From the NCBI GenBank assembly GCA_964016985.1, contig OZ024825.1, positions 38,129,557-38,193,556 of the forward strand: 64,000 nucleotides of DNA. Direction: 5' to 3'. A program made the position numbers and the translations under genes. The notes beneath the pieces are model-generated. The model saw nothing but the letters and a program-made list of their open reading frames with translations. It made no database searches and was not told the DNA's origin. This document shows positions 30,213 to 41,575 of the stretch, in pieces (position 1 is the stretch's first letter; each line of letters opens with the position of its first letter). This stretch comes from Anodontia alba (lineage: Eukaryota > Mollusca > Bivalvia > Lucinida > Lucinidae).

Positions 30213-31131
30213 GTCGACTCTCGTTATCTCAAAGTCCAAGGGACTCTCTGAAATATTTGGAGATATCCAAACCTCCACATATCAGATTTACTGAATTGAG
30301 GAAAAAATAAATTGAACAACCACATTTCACAAATGAATATGTAATTTGACTCCTGAAGTTAGAGATCTATTGAAAATATTGTGGAAAGGAGGAGAAATTG
30401 CTCCTAGGAGCAATTAATTCTCCTCTTTTCCACAATATCTTGTTACCTATTGTTAGACAGGGACCAGATTTTCACTTCATGTATGTATTGAAAGTATTAG
30501 TAGATTATCTGAATAAACATTTTATAATATTTTCTGTCACAAATCTAACACAGCAGAAAATCAAATGACTAAATATGATTGGTTCACATAGTATAATGTG
30601 ATGGCACCTTGAAATAATCTGAAATTTGCTTATTTACTGAACAGATTCGCATACATGCAGAATAAATTAAAATGTCATTCCCAATTCTAACTGTCAACCA
30701 ATCAGATAACTTAATCCAGGTTGTTGATATTATTCACTTTATGAATGACAAACAGTGCAGATCCAGATCAGTTGAAAAAGCCAACTGATCTGTCTACACT
30801 GTTTGCAAAAACAGGGCATATCTTGCAAAATTTCCAGCTCAAGTGTCTAAAATCCCACTCCTATTTTTCAGTGGACTGTCAAATTCCTGAGGGCAGGGGT
30901 GTCTAATCCTCCAAAGATATCCAAAGGGGTTGGGGATGAGGAAACACCTTTAGCCTTTAGCACATGAGACAATGTTGTGCTTTCCATCACATCCCAATTT
31001 ATACTATAAATAAATCACATCCTAGCTGTTGCTAAGGAGACTGGTCAAAAATGCACTTTGGGAAATCAGAAAAATGGCTATTACAGGGTGGCTGTTGTTG
31101 AAAGGTGACTGTTGATGAAGGTTCCACTGTA
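30213..31131. repeat. Tigger-like ends enclosing a palindrome and an A fragment
   Basis: 30213 starts TACAGTCGACTCTCGTTATC and 31131 closes GAAGGTTCCACTGTA. Inside are a perfect hairpin at 30376-30441 (ATTGTGGAAAGGAGGAGAA) and a partial A (30656-30818). The two ends may belong to different copies. Confidence 0.45.
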
Positions 31132-31199
31132 ACTGTGTGTTGTGATCATCAGAACCATCCTGCTGAGGTGACTGTTATGAGTATCCATAGCATGTATTC

Positions 31200-31640
31200 T
31201 TAGCTCTTAGCATGCTGGGTAATTTTGCTTGTTTTTTTTTTTTTTTTTTGTTTTGTTTTGTTTTGGTTTTTTTTTTGTTTATTTTTTTGGGGGTGTTTTT
31301 GTCGGTCTGTATATTTTTTTAAAATTAACTTTTTCAAAAAAAACCTTTCAGGAATACTATCAGAGTGTCAAACAGTTTGGATCCAGATCAGGCCAGACAT
31401 TTTGTTGGGCCTGATCTGGGTCCAAATTGATTGCAAAGGTTATCAGCAGACGACAAAAGTTGCCACTAGCCAGGAAAGAGTTAAGAAAGCCAGTCAATAC
31501 TATTTTTCTTGAAAAACAAAAAACATTCTATGTACAGTTAGGAAATGTTGTTTTATGGCAAGTGTGTGGTTTATCAATCAGACATATTTTTAAACAATCA
31601 TTTACAAGCCAAGTGTTTTTGTTGTTTTTTTACCTTGTTT
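31200..31640. repeat. T-rich tract and orphan core palindrome
   Basis: T-rich runs fill 31229-31320. A CAAACAGTTTGGATCCAGATC palindrome at 31369-31433 (loop AGGCCAGACATTTTGTTGGGCCT) lacks recognisable family ends. Confidence 0.5.
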
Positions 31641-31646
31641 TTATAG

Positions 31647-31844
31647 TTAACCCTTTAAGTGCTAAGAAAATTGTATCAGACGACAGTCTAATCTTTCTTT
31701 TTATTATTTTTCTGAGAAAATAAGACTTGGCATTTTATGTGAACAGATGATTCACATGAAATGCCAAGCCTTCTTTTCTCTGAAAAGTACAGCAAAAAAA
31801 CTCAAAATGTCATCTGCTTCAGTTGTAATTAGCATTTCAAGAGT
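31647..31844. repeat. Family B MITE
   Basis: TTAACCCTTTAAGTGC starts it. The centre is GAACAGATGATTCACATGAA and the right arm AATGTCATCTGCTTCAG. Confidence 0.8.
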
Positions 31845-31929
31845 AATGCAATATTTCCAGCACCCTTGTTACAGATTCTGGAAGATATCATGAGTGAGGT
31901 GTACTGTTATACAAAGTTTTGATGACATG

Positions 31930-32110
31930 CTGAAAAATTTTCTTATTTTTTCCCAGAAAACAGGTTTTGACATTTCATGCAAATTGTCTCCAATGGATGG
32001 CATTTTCACACATATTTTACTGATCCTATGTGGCGATTTTTCCGGAAAGTAACAATCACATGACTTTCAGTCACATGACAGTCACGAGGCTACCAGGAAC
32101 CATTGAGTCA
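31930..32110. repeat. C fragment and a 34838-type element fragment
   Basis: 31930-32000 is a C arm. 32000-32100 (ACTGATCCTATGTGGCGATT, CAGTCACATGACAGTCA) matches 34960-35040 inside the 624 bp TTAA element. Confidence 0.55.
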
Positions 32111-32412
32111 ACCTTGGTGGCTCAGTTGGATGTGCCGTCCAACTAGAGGCCAGGAGGTCGCCGGTTCAACCCCGGCCGAGGTCGGCAACATTCTATTGTG
32201 GAGATTGATCACGAAATATTTTCTATGGTCATTCTCTCCCTTCCGCTGATTCAAGAAGGGCAGTTGTCAGTTTCTGGCAAAAGAATGTGCACAATACTGG
32301 TTAACCGCTTAGAGGACTAAGCCTGCCCAATAAACGTGTGGTTAGGTAAACTGACACCGCTCGACATGACCCCATTGGGTTGACTGGGCCGTAAAACCTC
32401 AACACAAACAAA
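32111..32412 (+). repeat. SINE1, reference copy
   Basis: The head has box A-like TGGCTCAGTTGG and box B-like GGTTCAACCCC. The body is GATTGATCACGAAATATTTT and CAGTTTCTGGCAAAAGAATG. The tail is GACTGGGCCGTAAAACCTCA with (ACAA)n. Confidence 0.9.
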
Positions 32413-32799
32413 AAACTGTCCTTTGTGGTCAATATAGATGAATTGTTTTATAAGCAGGCTACATCGTACTCACTCTTCAAACCATACCAAACACCGCTGG
32501 GTCAGTCCAAACCCACTCTAATCACCATCGGGTTCGAGTTATTGAGGGTCAACTGTAATTGGTCCTAGAGGCAACTCTGCATCTATGAGCCGTCGCATGG
32601 CAAATTCAACTGACCTATGAATCATGCGCAACCAACTGTGCCTCTGCCCAGTCTGATCCATCTTCACTATCCGCACGTAGAAACCATGAACCCTTAGCAA
32701 CCTATTGAGTGCACAGCCAGAGTGATCAAACAGCGGCTACCCATGTTGGCCTGACTCTCTCCTGGGCGCCAAATTTGTCATCTGCTTTTTTTTTTTTTT
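32413..32799. other. Less AT-rich unassigned stretch ending a Tigger-like terminus
   Basis: In reverse 32554 starts TACAGTTGACCCTCAATAAC, a Tigger-type end. 32560-32775 has higher GC and short frames only; in reverse it contains TTTGGCGCCCAGGAGAGAG, resembling a primer-binding site. No LTR was found. Confidence 0.35.
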
Positions 32800-32939
32800 A
32801 AACAAACTAACGCTTGGAAAAGTTTATTTGCAAATGTGAAATACTGAATGTCAAACAGCGTAGATCTAGATGAGCCATCTCATCTGAATTTATGCTGTTT
32901 GCAAAAGCTTATTATCGACCATGGCAGTGAAAGAGTTAA
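32800..32939. repeat. Family K MITE
   Basis: The core TCAAACAG...CTGTTTGC carries AGATGAGCCATCTCATC. The right end is GTGAAAGAGTTAA. Confidence 0.6.
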
Positions 32940-32944
32940 ACCGT

Positions 32945-33420
32945 GTGAAATCAGCAGGCCAAAATTTTGTGGATGATAACCAAATTCAAATTTGATCTGT
33001 ATTTTACAATGATATATCCTTCTGCAAACCTTCAATGAAATCAATGCATCCCTGCAAAAGTTATTGAGCAGAAACCAATATCAACACAACAACAAAAACT
33101 AAGCCAAAAAAGGGCCATAACTCAGCCAAAATTTTGTTGATGATTACCGATAACGGATTTGACCTGTATTTTACATTTATATACCCTTCTGCAAACCTGA
33201 TGAAACTGATGCATCCTTTCTAAATTTATTGAACGGAAACCAATATCTTAACCAAACAGCAAAAACAGTCCAAAAAGGGCCAATATTAACTCAGCCAAAA
33301 TTTGGCGGATGAGTACCAACTTGACCTGTATTTTACAGTGATATTAACTTCTGCAGACTTCGAATGAAAGCAATGCATCATTTTAAAAGTTATTGAGCAG
33401 AAACGAAAAGTGTGACATTG
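32945..33420. repeat. Tandem array, three ~166 bp units
   Basis: GCCAAAATTTTGTGGATGAT starts units near 32961, 33127 and 33294. Each contains CTGTATTTTACA and TATTGAGCAGAAACCAATAT. Confidence 0.75.
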
Positions 33421-33586
33421 CCGCTGCTGCCGATGCCAACAGACAACATGCACTGAATCTGCCATGCTAAGCAGGCAACACAAAAATGAGGTAATGGTAA
33501 ATCTGTTTCGAAATATCTCCCGATGTTTTGTACTGTAAATAGGTTTACTACATGACAAGTTCACAGCTAGTTTGGCTGCTAAATGC

Positions 33587-33801
33587 ATTATCCCTTAGTA
33601 TGCTGACGACAAAATTAGCTGACAATCTTATACATGATCTTTTCTTATATTTTCTGGAAAATATGACTTGATATTTTATGCAAATAGTCACCTGAGGAGA
33701 TAATTTGTATAAAACATCTAGTCTATTTTTTATGAAATGTTTTTAAAAAAGTGAGTCAAATATCATTTGCTAACGTTTAAATTCAACGTACATTGGGTTA
33801 A
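33587..33801. repeat. Family C MITE, diverged
   Basis: CTTAGTATGCTGACGACAAA to ACATTGGGTTAA, with ATGCAAATAGTCACCTGAGG centre. Confidence 0.6.
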
Positions 33802-34204
33802 TCAATGTGACGCAACAACTATTTTGCGTCATAAAAAAAAAAAACAAATACAAATGGCATCATTAAACCTGCTTAGGGCACACTTGTGAACCGTTAAAGC
33901 CCAGATCAGTGCGAAGTTCAGTACAGGCTAGTCAGAAACTTTGCTGTTCACTATTTAGGTTCTACAGTGTTCAACTCTTCTGTGCAAACACAACAGCTGT
34001 GCAGGCTGGTTAAGGCCCTTGGCTGTTTTCACATGGCATAAGGCAGATTTTCTTGTGCACAGCCCATATGGCATGCTTCTGTGATTGCACTGACTTCTAT
34101 GATGGCTGAATAAATAAGAAACACCTGTAAAATGACATTTCATTTTGAGTACATCTCTAGTACAACAGCTAGTGCATATGAAAGCACCCAGTACCTATCA
34201 TAGA
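33802..34204. other. Unassigned sequence
   Basis: A J-like scrap (GCCCAGATCAGTGCG) lies near 33900. I see nothing else. Confidence 0.35.
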
Positions 34205-34507
34205 TCCGTTGGGTTGGCATGTGATGACCCAGTCAACACTGTTAAGGTCATGTTGAGCCTGTCAGTCTACCTAACCATACTTTTTCCTGGGCAGGCTTAG
34301 TCCTCTAAGTGGTTAACCAGTATTTGTGCACATTCTTTCAACATAAACTAATAAACTGCCCTTCTTGAATCAGCTGAAGATAGAGAATGACTGTAGAAAA
34401 TATGATCAATCGCCACGAAAGAATGTTGCCGAACCCGGCAGGGATTAAAGCCACGACCTCCTGACTACCTGAATCAGAAACACATCCAAATGAGCCACTG
34501 AGGCAAG
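34205..34507 (-). repeat. SINE1, diverged
   Basis: GACCCAGTCAACACTGTTAA, CTTAGTCCTCTAAGTGGTTA and TGAGCCACTGAGGC are in the SINE1 order. Confidence 0.8.
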
Positions 34508-34730
34508 CTCCTACCAGAACAGGAATATTTGCAGCATCAAAATTTTTCGTACTCCATATGACATCATTTTCATATAGCGATAAATACAATATTACATCTC
34601 CAATTCTTACCCTGAAAATGGTTTTAGAGATTCAAATGACTGATTAATTTTTATTTGCTATCATTTATTCATATTTTCATGCAGTAATGCCCATTGCATT
34701 ATCCTATGCCGCTTCATTTACTTATCTCTT

Positions 34731-34838
34731 TGCATGCTGGGTAAAAGTTTGAGCAGATACATTTTAAAATATTTTTTCTTATTTTTTCCAGGAAACTGAA
34801 TTTGATACTATCAAATAACATTTCATCCAAATTGTCTT
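34731..34838. repeat. Family C left half
   Basis: TTTGCATGCTGGGTAAAAGT to CATTTCATCCAAATTGTC; it is cut by the TTAA element that follows. Confidence 0.65.
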
Positions 34839-35461
34839 TAACCCTTCTCTTGGCCGGAAAAAAAATGAATCAGGCCTGTAAGAGGGGGTACCTCTACTTG
34901 AGAAGTCATTACCCCCTGAATTTTACCTCGATTTTCATGAAATTTTCACGTATAATTTGCCGATCCTAGGTGGCCATTTTACCGGAGAAAGGATGGTCAC
35001 TTGACTAGAAAGTCACGTGACAGTCATGTGTAAACCGGAAACCATTTAAGACACTTAAAAAAAAAAAAAAAAAATTACAAGAGACCAGCGCCTACTGTGT
35101 ACTATTGCGAATGAAACGAGTGACATACATAGGTTCTACTGTTATTCCTACTTCTTCCTCACTGGAAATGATTCAGGTGTTATGGGCTTTTTTTCCAGAA
35201 AAGCCTGATCAATTTGTTGAAGTGAGTGCTGAAATTAATGGCAGCTTGAAATTTGGTATTCTCAGTCTTTTTTAGTGTGGGTAAAATCCAGCACCTGACT
35301 ATCTAATGAAAAGTGGCGTGTTTGTATGAAAGTAGGTTCACTCCTGTATGAGAACACTTGCTCTGAATGGTTGCATGTGGTATATTGTAAGTATGACAGG
35401 CTTTTGAGTTGGCAGACCCCTCCAGCGCGACTATTGTCGCGAACGGCAAGATAAGGGTTAA
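34838..35461. mobile_element. 624 bp TTAA-bounded element (piggyBac-like derivative)
   Basis: It begins TTAACCCTTCTCTTGGCCGG and ends CGGCAAGATAAGGGTTAA, an imperfect inverted repeat at TTAA. The interior is not palindromic and has no long frame. A fragment of it recurs at 32000-32100. Confidence 0.7.
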
Positions 35462-35504
35462 TTGCAATAATTAGATTATTCCTACATGGGAGTATTTTGT
35501 TATG

Positions 35505-35660
35505 GAGGCTGAAAAATATAAGGTTAATATTTTTCTTATTTCTCTAGTAGGAAGCAACTATATTATTGTACCATAATATATGTTTTTGTAGAGACATAAA
35601 AAAAATACCTATACTTTTTGGCTGAAAAAAAAATGGTTGGCCCTTTGTATCTATAAGTTT
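35505..35660. repeat. Family D MITE, strongly decayed
   Basis: TTAATATTTTTCTTATTTCTC and TATGTTTTTGTAGAGACATAA are retained; the core is lost. Confidence 0.5.
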
Positions 35661-35847
35661 GAGAAACCATGTATATAAAATAAAACACTTCCAACCAATC
35701 CTAATATTATTCCAGGACATTTGTACCTGAATCACTCTTTTCCATTGATCCTTAAAATTACCTCCTACCTCCTAGTTAAGGAAGGCAGTAACATTGTATT
35801 ATCTTGTAAGAAAACAGGCAAACAGGTTATTACAGCATCAATAAACC

Positions 35848-36035
35848 ATATCTCCAGTTAAAGGAATTTTTCAACCCAAATATACTAATATTTTTCATAT
35901 TTCTCCATAAAAACTTATGATGTGGGCACTCATTAGAAGTGCCTCAAGGAGGTGCTTCTAATGAGTACCCACAATATATGTTTTTAAGGAGGAATAAAAA
36001 AAATATTTACCTGATACCCCCTCTTATTTAGAGCT
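35848..36035. repeat. Family D MITE
   Basis: CATATCTCCAGTTAAAGG to TTATTTAGAGCTATG, with core CATTAGAAGTGCCTCAAGGA. Confidence 0.8.
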
Positions 36036-36085
36036 ATGATAAGCCACAGAACCTGGGGTGCTAATTAAATAACATGATTTGTGTA

Positions 36086-36490
36086 TTTACCGTATGTACC
36101 CTAAGTATTTGGATAGACAGGCTAGTGCAAACAGTGCAGATCCAGATCAACTGCTGTATAGTGTGAACCTTATCAGGGTCTAAATCATACTGCTACCAAT
36201 CCAGTACCTGGGCCCAGTGACATCGTTTGTTAACGATTCATTAAAATTTACCGAGTGATAAACATATATGCTGAAATTTTTGCTGAAAAAATGTGAGTAG
36301 CTTTTGCAGTGCAAAAGCTACTCACATTTTTTCAGCACAAAAATATCAGCAAATTGTATATTGAATCTGCTAAAACAGTTAACGAAATGACCCTTACCAA
36401 GAATGCTTTGAACAACTGGGTCCTGGTCTTTAGACGCATCAAAGAGTAGTAGAAGTTCAAATTACAGGCCAAGTATGGTAAGAGGTTAAT
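36086..36490. repeat. Family J MITE split by family F
   Basis: The J left part (TTTACCGTATGTACCCTAAG to TCATACTGCTACC) and right part (GTCTTTAGACGCATCAA to TATGGTAAGAGGTTAA) flank F at 36210-36424. Confidence 0.75.
36210..36424. repeat. Family F MITE
   Basis: GGGCCCAGTGACATCGTTTG to TTTGAACAACTGGGTCC. The stem GTGAGTAGCTTTTGCAGTGC is perfect. Confidence 0.85.
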
Positions 36491-36709
36491 GCTTAGCATT
36501 CTGGGTAAAAGTTTTAGCAGATGACATATTGAAATATTTTTTCTTATTTTTCCCAGAAAACAGGTTTTGACGTTTCATGCAAATTGTCTCCATACTCCAT
36601 TGGAGACAATTTGCATAAAATGTTTAATCCTGTTTTCTAGGAAAAATAAGAAAAATATAATCATTTTGTCATTTGGTGAATGATTAGCTCAGAGTGTGAT
36701 AAAGGTTAA
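36486..36709. repeat. Family C MITE, near complete
   Basis: TTAATGCTTAGCATTCTGGG to AGTGTGATAAAGGTTAA (224 bp), with centre GTCTCCATACTCCATTGGAG. Confidence 0.85.
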
Positions 36710-36747
36710 GGTCTTCAAATATTTAGAATTAATACTGTAACCAAATT

Positions 36748-36873
36748 TCCAGATAAGAGGGTTTCCAGACCTTGAATACCAGTATGTTGTAGACACTCAT
36801 CAGAACTGCCTCAGTTGGGCAATTTTCATTTGTACCCAAAACATATTAGGTTTTTGCTATAAAATCAGAAGAA
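36748..36873. repeat. Family D MITE, decayed
   Basis: CCAGATAAGAGGGTTTCCAG and CTCATCAGAACTGCCTCAG are recognisable. Confidence 0.5.
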
Positions 36874-36952
36874 AACATACTTTATATCAAAAAGCAATCA
36901 TGTGGAGTCCTTAGATAAAGCATAGACTCCCAAGAGAAATGCAATCTCTGAG

Positions 36953-37372
36953 GTAAACACTTAGCATGCTGGGTCAGCAGAGGACATTTGAAAATATTTT
37001 GACGTTTGGAAATATTTTTCATGCTTTTTTTCCAGAAAACAGGATCTGACATTAGGACATAGGAAACAATTTGCATGAAATGTCAAATCCCTATTTCCTG
37101 AGAAAAATAAGAAAAATATCATCACTTTGTTTTCTGCTGAATCTGCACCAAGCATGCTAAATGTTAAGAAAAGAGGAATCATATCTCCAGATAAGAGGGG
37201 GGTACCCTCCCAATATATTATCTTATTTCTCAATGAAAACCATGTAGTTATGACTCACTAGAAGTTTCTCAATGAGGTGCTTCTAATGTACCACAACATA
37301 TGTTTTTTATGTAGAAATAAGAAAAACATCAGTACTTTTCGAATGAAAAACACACCTTATCTGGGCATGGGA
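36953..37372. repeat. Family C MITE then family D MITE
   Basis: C (36953-37166) runs from CACTTAGCATGCTGGGTCAG to AAGCATGCTAAATGTTAA. D (37179-37372) starts CATATCTCCAGATAAGAGG and ends CACACCTTATCTGGGCATG. Confidence 0.75.
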
Positions 37373-37773
37373 CTCAGGTAGAAACTAACTGTCTCACCTG
37401 AAGAAGTTTCTACAGGTCAGTCCTAATAGGTTTATGAGGGAGGCTGATGAAATAATTACACCTGAAAGAGTCAGACATTTACAGGTGTGTGAGAGAAACT
37501 ACAAGTTCTTGTTGCAGTGTGAAGTTGTTAATAATTCAGGAAAGTTTATCCTGGCAATTGGAAACTGTCATTGAAAGGGAGAAAAGAAAGCTACAAATAT
37601 AGGTAAGACAGATTATAATTGAATGTTGTTGATTTTTTTTTCCAATTTTTTTTCCCCACAGTTGATTTTGTTTATCCATTTTTAAATTAACCATCAAAAT
37701 TGTAGCAGACTACATTCAAAATTCTTGTAGCAGACTGCATATATTCACTTTTTTTTTTCTTTTTGTTTTCACT
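37373..37773. other. Unassigned, with a weak B scrap
   Basis: TGTAGCAGACTACATTCAAA near 37700 resembles B arms. The rest is unassigned. Confidence 0.35.
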
Positions 37774-37951
37774 ATTAATCCTTGTCATACTGAAAAGATT
37801 AACATGCCACACCCCTTCTAATTTTCAGCCAATCAGATTACTTGATTCAGGTTGTTGATACGAATTCAAATACTGAATAGCAAACAGTGCAGATCCAGAT
37901 CGGGATCTACACTGTTTGCAAAGGCAGGGCATATCTGGCTTCAACAGAACA
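37774..37951. repeat. Family A MITE, core loop deleted
   Basis: TTAATCCTTGTCATACTGAA starts it. The core is GCAGATCCAGATC directly followed by GGGATCTACACTG. Confidence 0.8.
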
Positions 37952-38026
37952 ACTGAATATGCACTAACTGATAATTCAAATGACTGCTTAAATAAAACTA
38001 AATAATGGGCAATGTTGGTTTAGTTT

Positions 38027-38120
38027 TCCGTATGTTTTAACTCCTTTTATCTCAGGCTACTGTCATCTCAAACCAAACTTTCTGGTTCAATGAAGTTGAG
38101 ATACTGAGAGTCAACTGTAT
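38027..38120. repeat. Tigger-like end fragment
   Basis: In reverse it starts TACAGTTGACTCTCAGTATC, like the end at 30213. Confidence 0.5.
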
Positions 38121-38369
38121 TAAGGGTATGAATAGTGGATATCAACTGGATAGTACAAATGATCAATATGATCTATGCCTTTCTGTCACCTTCAGAGCAG
38201 GTGGTATGAACCACCCATGTCTATTAACATGTACATGTACAGTGTATATATACATGTTCAGTTTGGAGGTATGAAGGTTTACATCTGTGGGAGTGCATGT
38301 GTCAAACTGCCATTTACCCATAACACCTGGGTATTTATATTCATTTAAGGCCATAATAAATTAATTGTT

Positions 38370-38998
38370 AGATTCTCATTACCACTCGCCTGGATTTTTA
38401 ATCCCCCACCTCGATTTTTTTATTGATGTTTTTTTCGCATGTATGGGTACTGCTCCGATGTTCCAGTTTTTATCAAAAAGTCTTCTGATTTGCCGATTGG
38501 CAAGTTCTGTTCCACTTAAATCTACATTTAATACTCAAATTGCGCATAAAAGACAACAAATTACACACTTCCTGTGTAATTACCAACACAAAATAGTTCG
38601 TTTCACTATGAACAATATCCGTTATTGTTCAAGGTGTACTGGATCCCTGTTGCTAATGCGCTTCGTTATAAATTGCATCCGGTCAGACAACCATTCGACG
38701 TCTACTTTCATTTTTGAGTCCAGATTAAAAAACATGTTGAAAATAGCATTTGTGATCGTGAAAATCATTGCCAATTAAAATGTAATAAACGACTGGTATG
38801 GGTTTAAAGCGAGCGACACCCAAAATCTTCTCAACCTCTACAATGTATTTACGTAATTCAGGGGCGATTGATAAAGTGGTGCCGTTTCCCAGTCGTCAAG
38901 AATCGAGGCAATTGCTGGGAGATCAAAAAATATATGCTTTTTGTGAACTGTGTCTATTAACAGGTAAAAACCATTTATACAAAAGAGAGAGCATTTGA
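38370..38998. other. Unique CpG-bearing region, possible first exon or promoter
   Basis: I see no interspersed repeat here, and CpG is more frequent than in the surrounding DNA. On the plus strand an ATG at 38798 opens a frame starting MGLKRATPKIFSTSTMYLRN that runs to AACAG/GTAAAA near 38957, a plausible donor. A frame of 137 codons precedes it (38365-38778). No family was recognised in any frame, and no exon 1 of TRAPPC13 was seen on the minus strand. Confidence 0.3.
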
Positions 38999-39138
38999 CA
39001 GCAAAGGAAAAATCACACAGAACAGACTTAATTGATGACTTATTTTGTCCACAGTGTTCTCAGAGAAACTGAAAAAAAGTGGGTATTTGATTATAGATAT
39101 ATTAACTTTCTTCAGTTCTATAGGCATATGCCATGTTT

Positions 39139-39297
39139 GTTTGTGTTGAGGTTTTACGGCCCAGTCAACCCAATGGAGCGCGGTCAGTTTACCTATCCAC
39201 ACGTTTACTGGGCAGGCTTAGTCCTCTAAGCGGTTAACCAGTATTGTGCACATTCTTTCGCCAGAAACTGACAACTGCCCTTCTTGAATCAGCAGCC
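39139..39297 (-). repeat. SINE1, 3' half only
   Basis: TTTTACGGCCCAGTCAACCC through CTTGAATCAGCAG; the tRNA head is missing. Confidence 0.85.
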
Positions 39298-39511
39298 ATG
39301 CTTATTCATTAAAATTGTTCTTTCAAGGCTATTCTGATTATTACACACAACATTTGTTTTTTCATAATATATTGGAATTATGAAAAAGTATTCTTTATTC
39401 ACCAAATACAGGTGGTTTGCAGCAAATAAATATAATTTCAGCCACCCATCTCGAATTTCTATGTAGTCCTGAAAAAAAAAAAAAATGAGAATCTAACTAT
39501 TAATTTATCGT

Positions 39512-39754
39512 GGCCCACCCATTTTGGACTAAATAAACTCCCCCTCATTATATATTGGAAGAGCTGCAATTTCAATTTTAGGTCAATTTTATTGGGATAT
39601 CAGGCTATATGATTTAGAAATTCCTTAAGAAAAATGGCTGAACTATTTGAAAACAGTGAAGAACATGATCTGATGCCACATTTTGCTGCATCTGATCTAG
39701 GTTTGCACTGTTTGCCAATTACCCTTTTGAGGATCTCCAGTCAAAATTGGTTAA
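39512..39754. repeat. Family I MITE, diverged
   Basis: CCCATTTTGGACTAAATAAA to CCAGTCAAAATTGGTTAA, with core GAAAACAGTG...CACTGTTTGC. Confidence 0.7.
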
Positions 39755-39783
39755 GATATATCTTATTTACCTTAAACCTAAAT

Positions 39784-39981
39784 GCCATGCTGAATAAATT
39801 AGGATGCCACTCCCACTTCTTATTGCCAGCCAATCAGGTTACTTAATCCAGATTGTCATTGAGTATGTGATATAATATCAACAAACAATGCAGATCCAGA
39901 TCATTTGGCATCCTCAGAAGCCAAATTATCTGGATCTACACTGTTTGCAAGGTAGGGCATTTCCAGATTCAGCAGGACTTA
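39784..39981. repeat. Family A MITE
   Basis: GCCATGCTGAATAAATTAGG to CCAGATTCAGCAGGACTTAA; the core has several mismatches. Confidence 0.75.
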
Positions 39982-41198
39982 AGGACACATTTTTTTCCTT
40001 CTTTGGCTAGACCCCCCCTTCATGATCACGCCCAATATACAGTCCTGATAGCAGAGCGCACATCATTGAAGGCTTATCTTATCTAAGTGATTATGGAGTC
40101 TTTATAAGGCTGTTAAGTCTCCTTAGGTGGGGCTCTATAAGGGTTAATTCATAAAATTGAGCAGTATTCAATATGTTACTTTAGAACCAAATAAATTCAT
40201 TTGCAAATTTTGCATTTAATTTGTTGATTTTATTTGTTGATTTGTATTGTATCACTTTATTTTTTTATTTATTTATTTTTGATAATTTTTTTTTCCTAAA
40301 TACAAAAGTGTTGTTTTTTCTTGCATTGTGAAAAAAAGTACAAATAAACTGAAATAGAAATATAAAATTGAAAATATTTATTTATTTATTTTCCAAAGTA
40401 AATAAGAACACTGCACAATCATTCCATTTTCATTTCAGTAAAACAATACATTATGGAATATGTCAAAAAGTTCTTAGACAATTTAGAATATGTATTTTAT
40501 GCCAAAAAGCTTCTCTTTTTCAATGAATACATAAATAACTAAATAAAATACTATCTTCCTAATTTTCTGCATTTGATCCAAAGAAACAGATAAAAAGGGC
40601 ATTTGGTGATAAATTAGCATATAGGCATAAATATCTGTATTTCTCCATAAAATATGTTGTGGGTTTCATTAGGACTGCCTGGGAGAGGTAATTCTAATGA
40701 ATAAAACAACAGGTATATTTTATTGAATAAACAGAAAAAAAATAATCAAATTATCGCCAAATTACCCATCTTATCTGTTTCTCTGTCTTCATCATAAACT
40801 TTGCTGATATAAAATCTAATTTCCCATTATCAGGTCCCTACCTGTAAGGACGGCCAAAGTCACCAAGAATTTCTTATCTTAATCTCCTTAGAGTCATTAG
40901 GGTGTTATGCAATCCAAAATGTGTCTTTAAGAGTTAAATATTTCGAAACCTTGCCTCCTTTAATATCATATTCATTCTGAAATTTCAACAAGCTCATTTT
41001 ACTACTTATTTATGTTTCTAAAACACTGCTGGATGAGTGGTAAATAGGGTAGACCCAGTGTGGTTCTATACATTGAGGGCCAGAAGAATGGACCAATGAA
41101 AAGGCCCCAATGAAAAATGTGGACAAACATCAGAAAATGTGACTTTGGACATTACTTTTACTGACTGATGTTAAAGCTTAAGGTAGACAAAACCATGT
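39982..41198. other. AT-rich unassigned stretch with a D-like palindrome
   Basis: 40240-40560 is strongly AT-rich. 40601-40770 is a decayed D-like palindrome with ATTTGGTGATAAATTAGC and AAATTATCGCCAAAT ends. No exon was seen. Confidence 0.4.
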
Positions 41199-41395
41199 TT
41201 GAAAGATGATGATGATGATGATCCCTTTCAACTACATTTAAGTCATAGGGTGGAAGGGTGATGATGAAAGGCTCTGTGCAATGAGGCATATTAAAATCAT
41301 GATCTGAATTCCACTTGACGTGGGATGCGAACTCTGGACCTCACAATCCAAAGTCATGAGCACTAAAGCCCTTGGCCACCCAGAATGCTTCTAAA
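41199..41395 (-). repeat. SINE3
   Basis: GATGATCCCTTTCAACTAC, GAAAGGCTCTGTGCAATGA and the diverged tRNA-like CACTAAAGCCCTTGGCCACC match 60175-60380. Confidence 0.7.
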
Positions 41396-41575
41396 AGAGT
41401 GCATTCTCTCCTATATTAAAGAACCTTGAATTAAAGGATGTGCCTAATTTCTGAAGATTGTGACATGCACAAAGAAGGCCCACACCTCGAACATGTGTAT
41501 GCAAATCTTCAGCACTGTAAGGATTAAATAGACAGGAATGCTAGCTAATAAGAAAGGGGCTCACATTTTTTTAGC

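Noticed and set aside
30940..31010. Minus-strand MESTTLSHVLKAKG followed by GT, resembling TRAPPC13 exon 1 with the right phase
   Set aside because: It lies in a repeat ending in a CAGTGGAACC-type terminus, the donor GTGTTT is poor, and the residues do not match HLLALK.
31225..31512. Plus-strand frames starting with poly-Phe
   Set aside because: They arise from a T-rich tract and a MITE core palindrome.
32755..32780. TTTGGCGCCC-like primer-binding site on the minus strand, suggesting an LTR element
   Set aside because: No LTR pair, polypurine tract or gag/pol frame is visible; one short match is not enough.
38163..38354. Minus-strand frame ending PPALKV before GTGACA, as a TRAPPC13 exon 1 candidate
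   Set aside because: The splice phase does not fit exon 2, and the upstream residues do not match.
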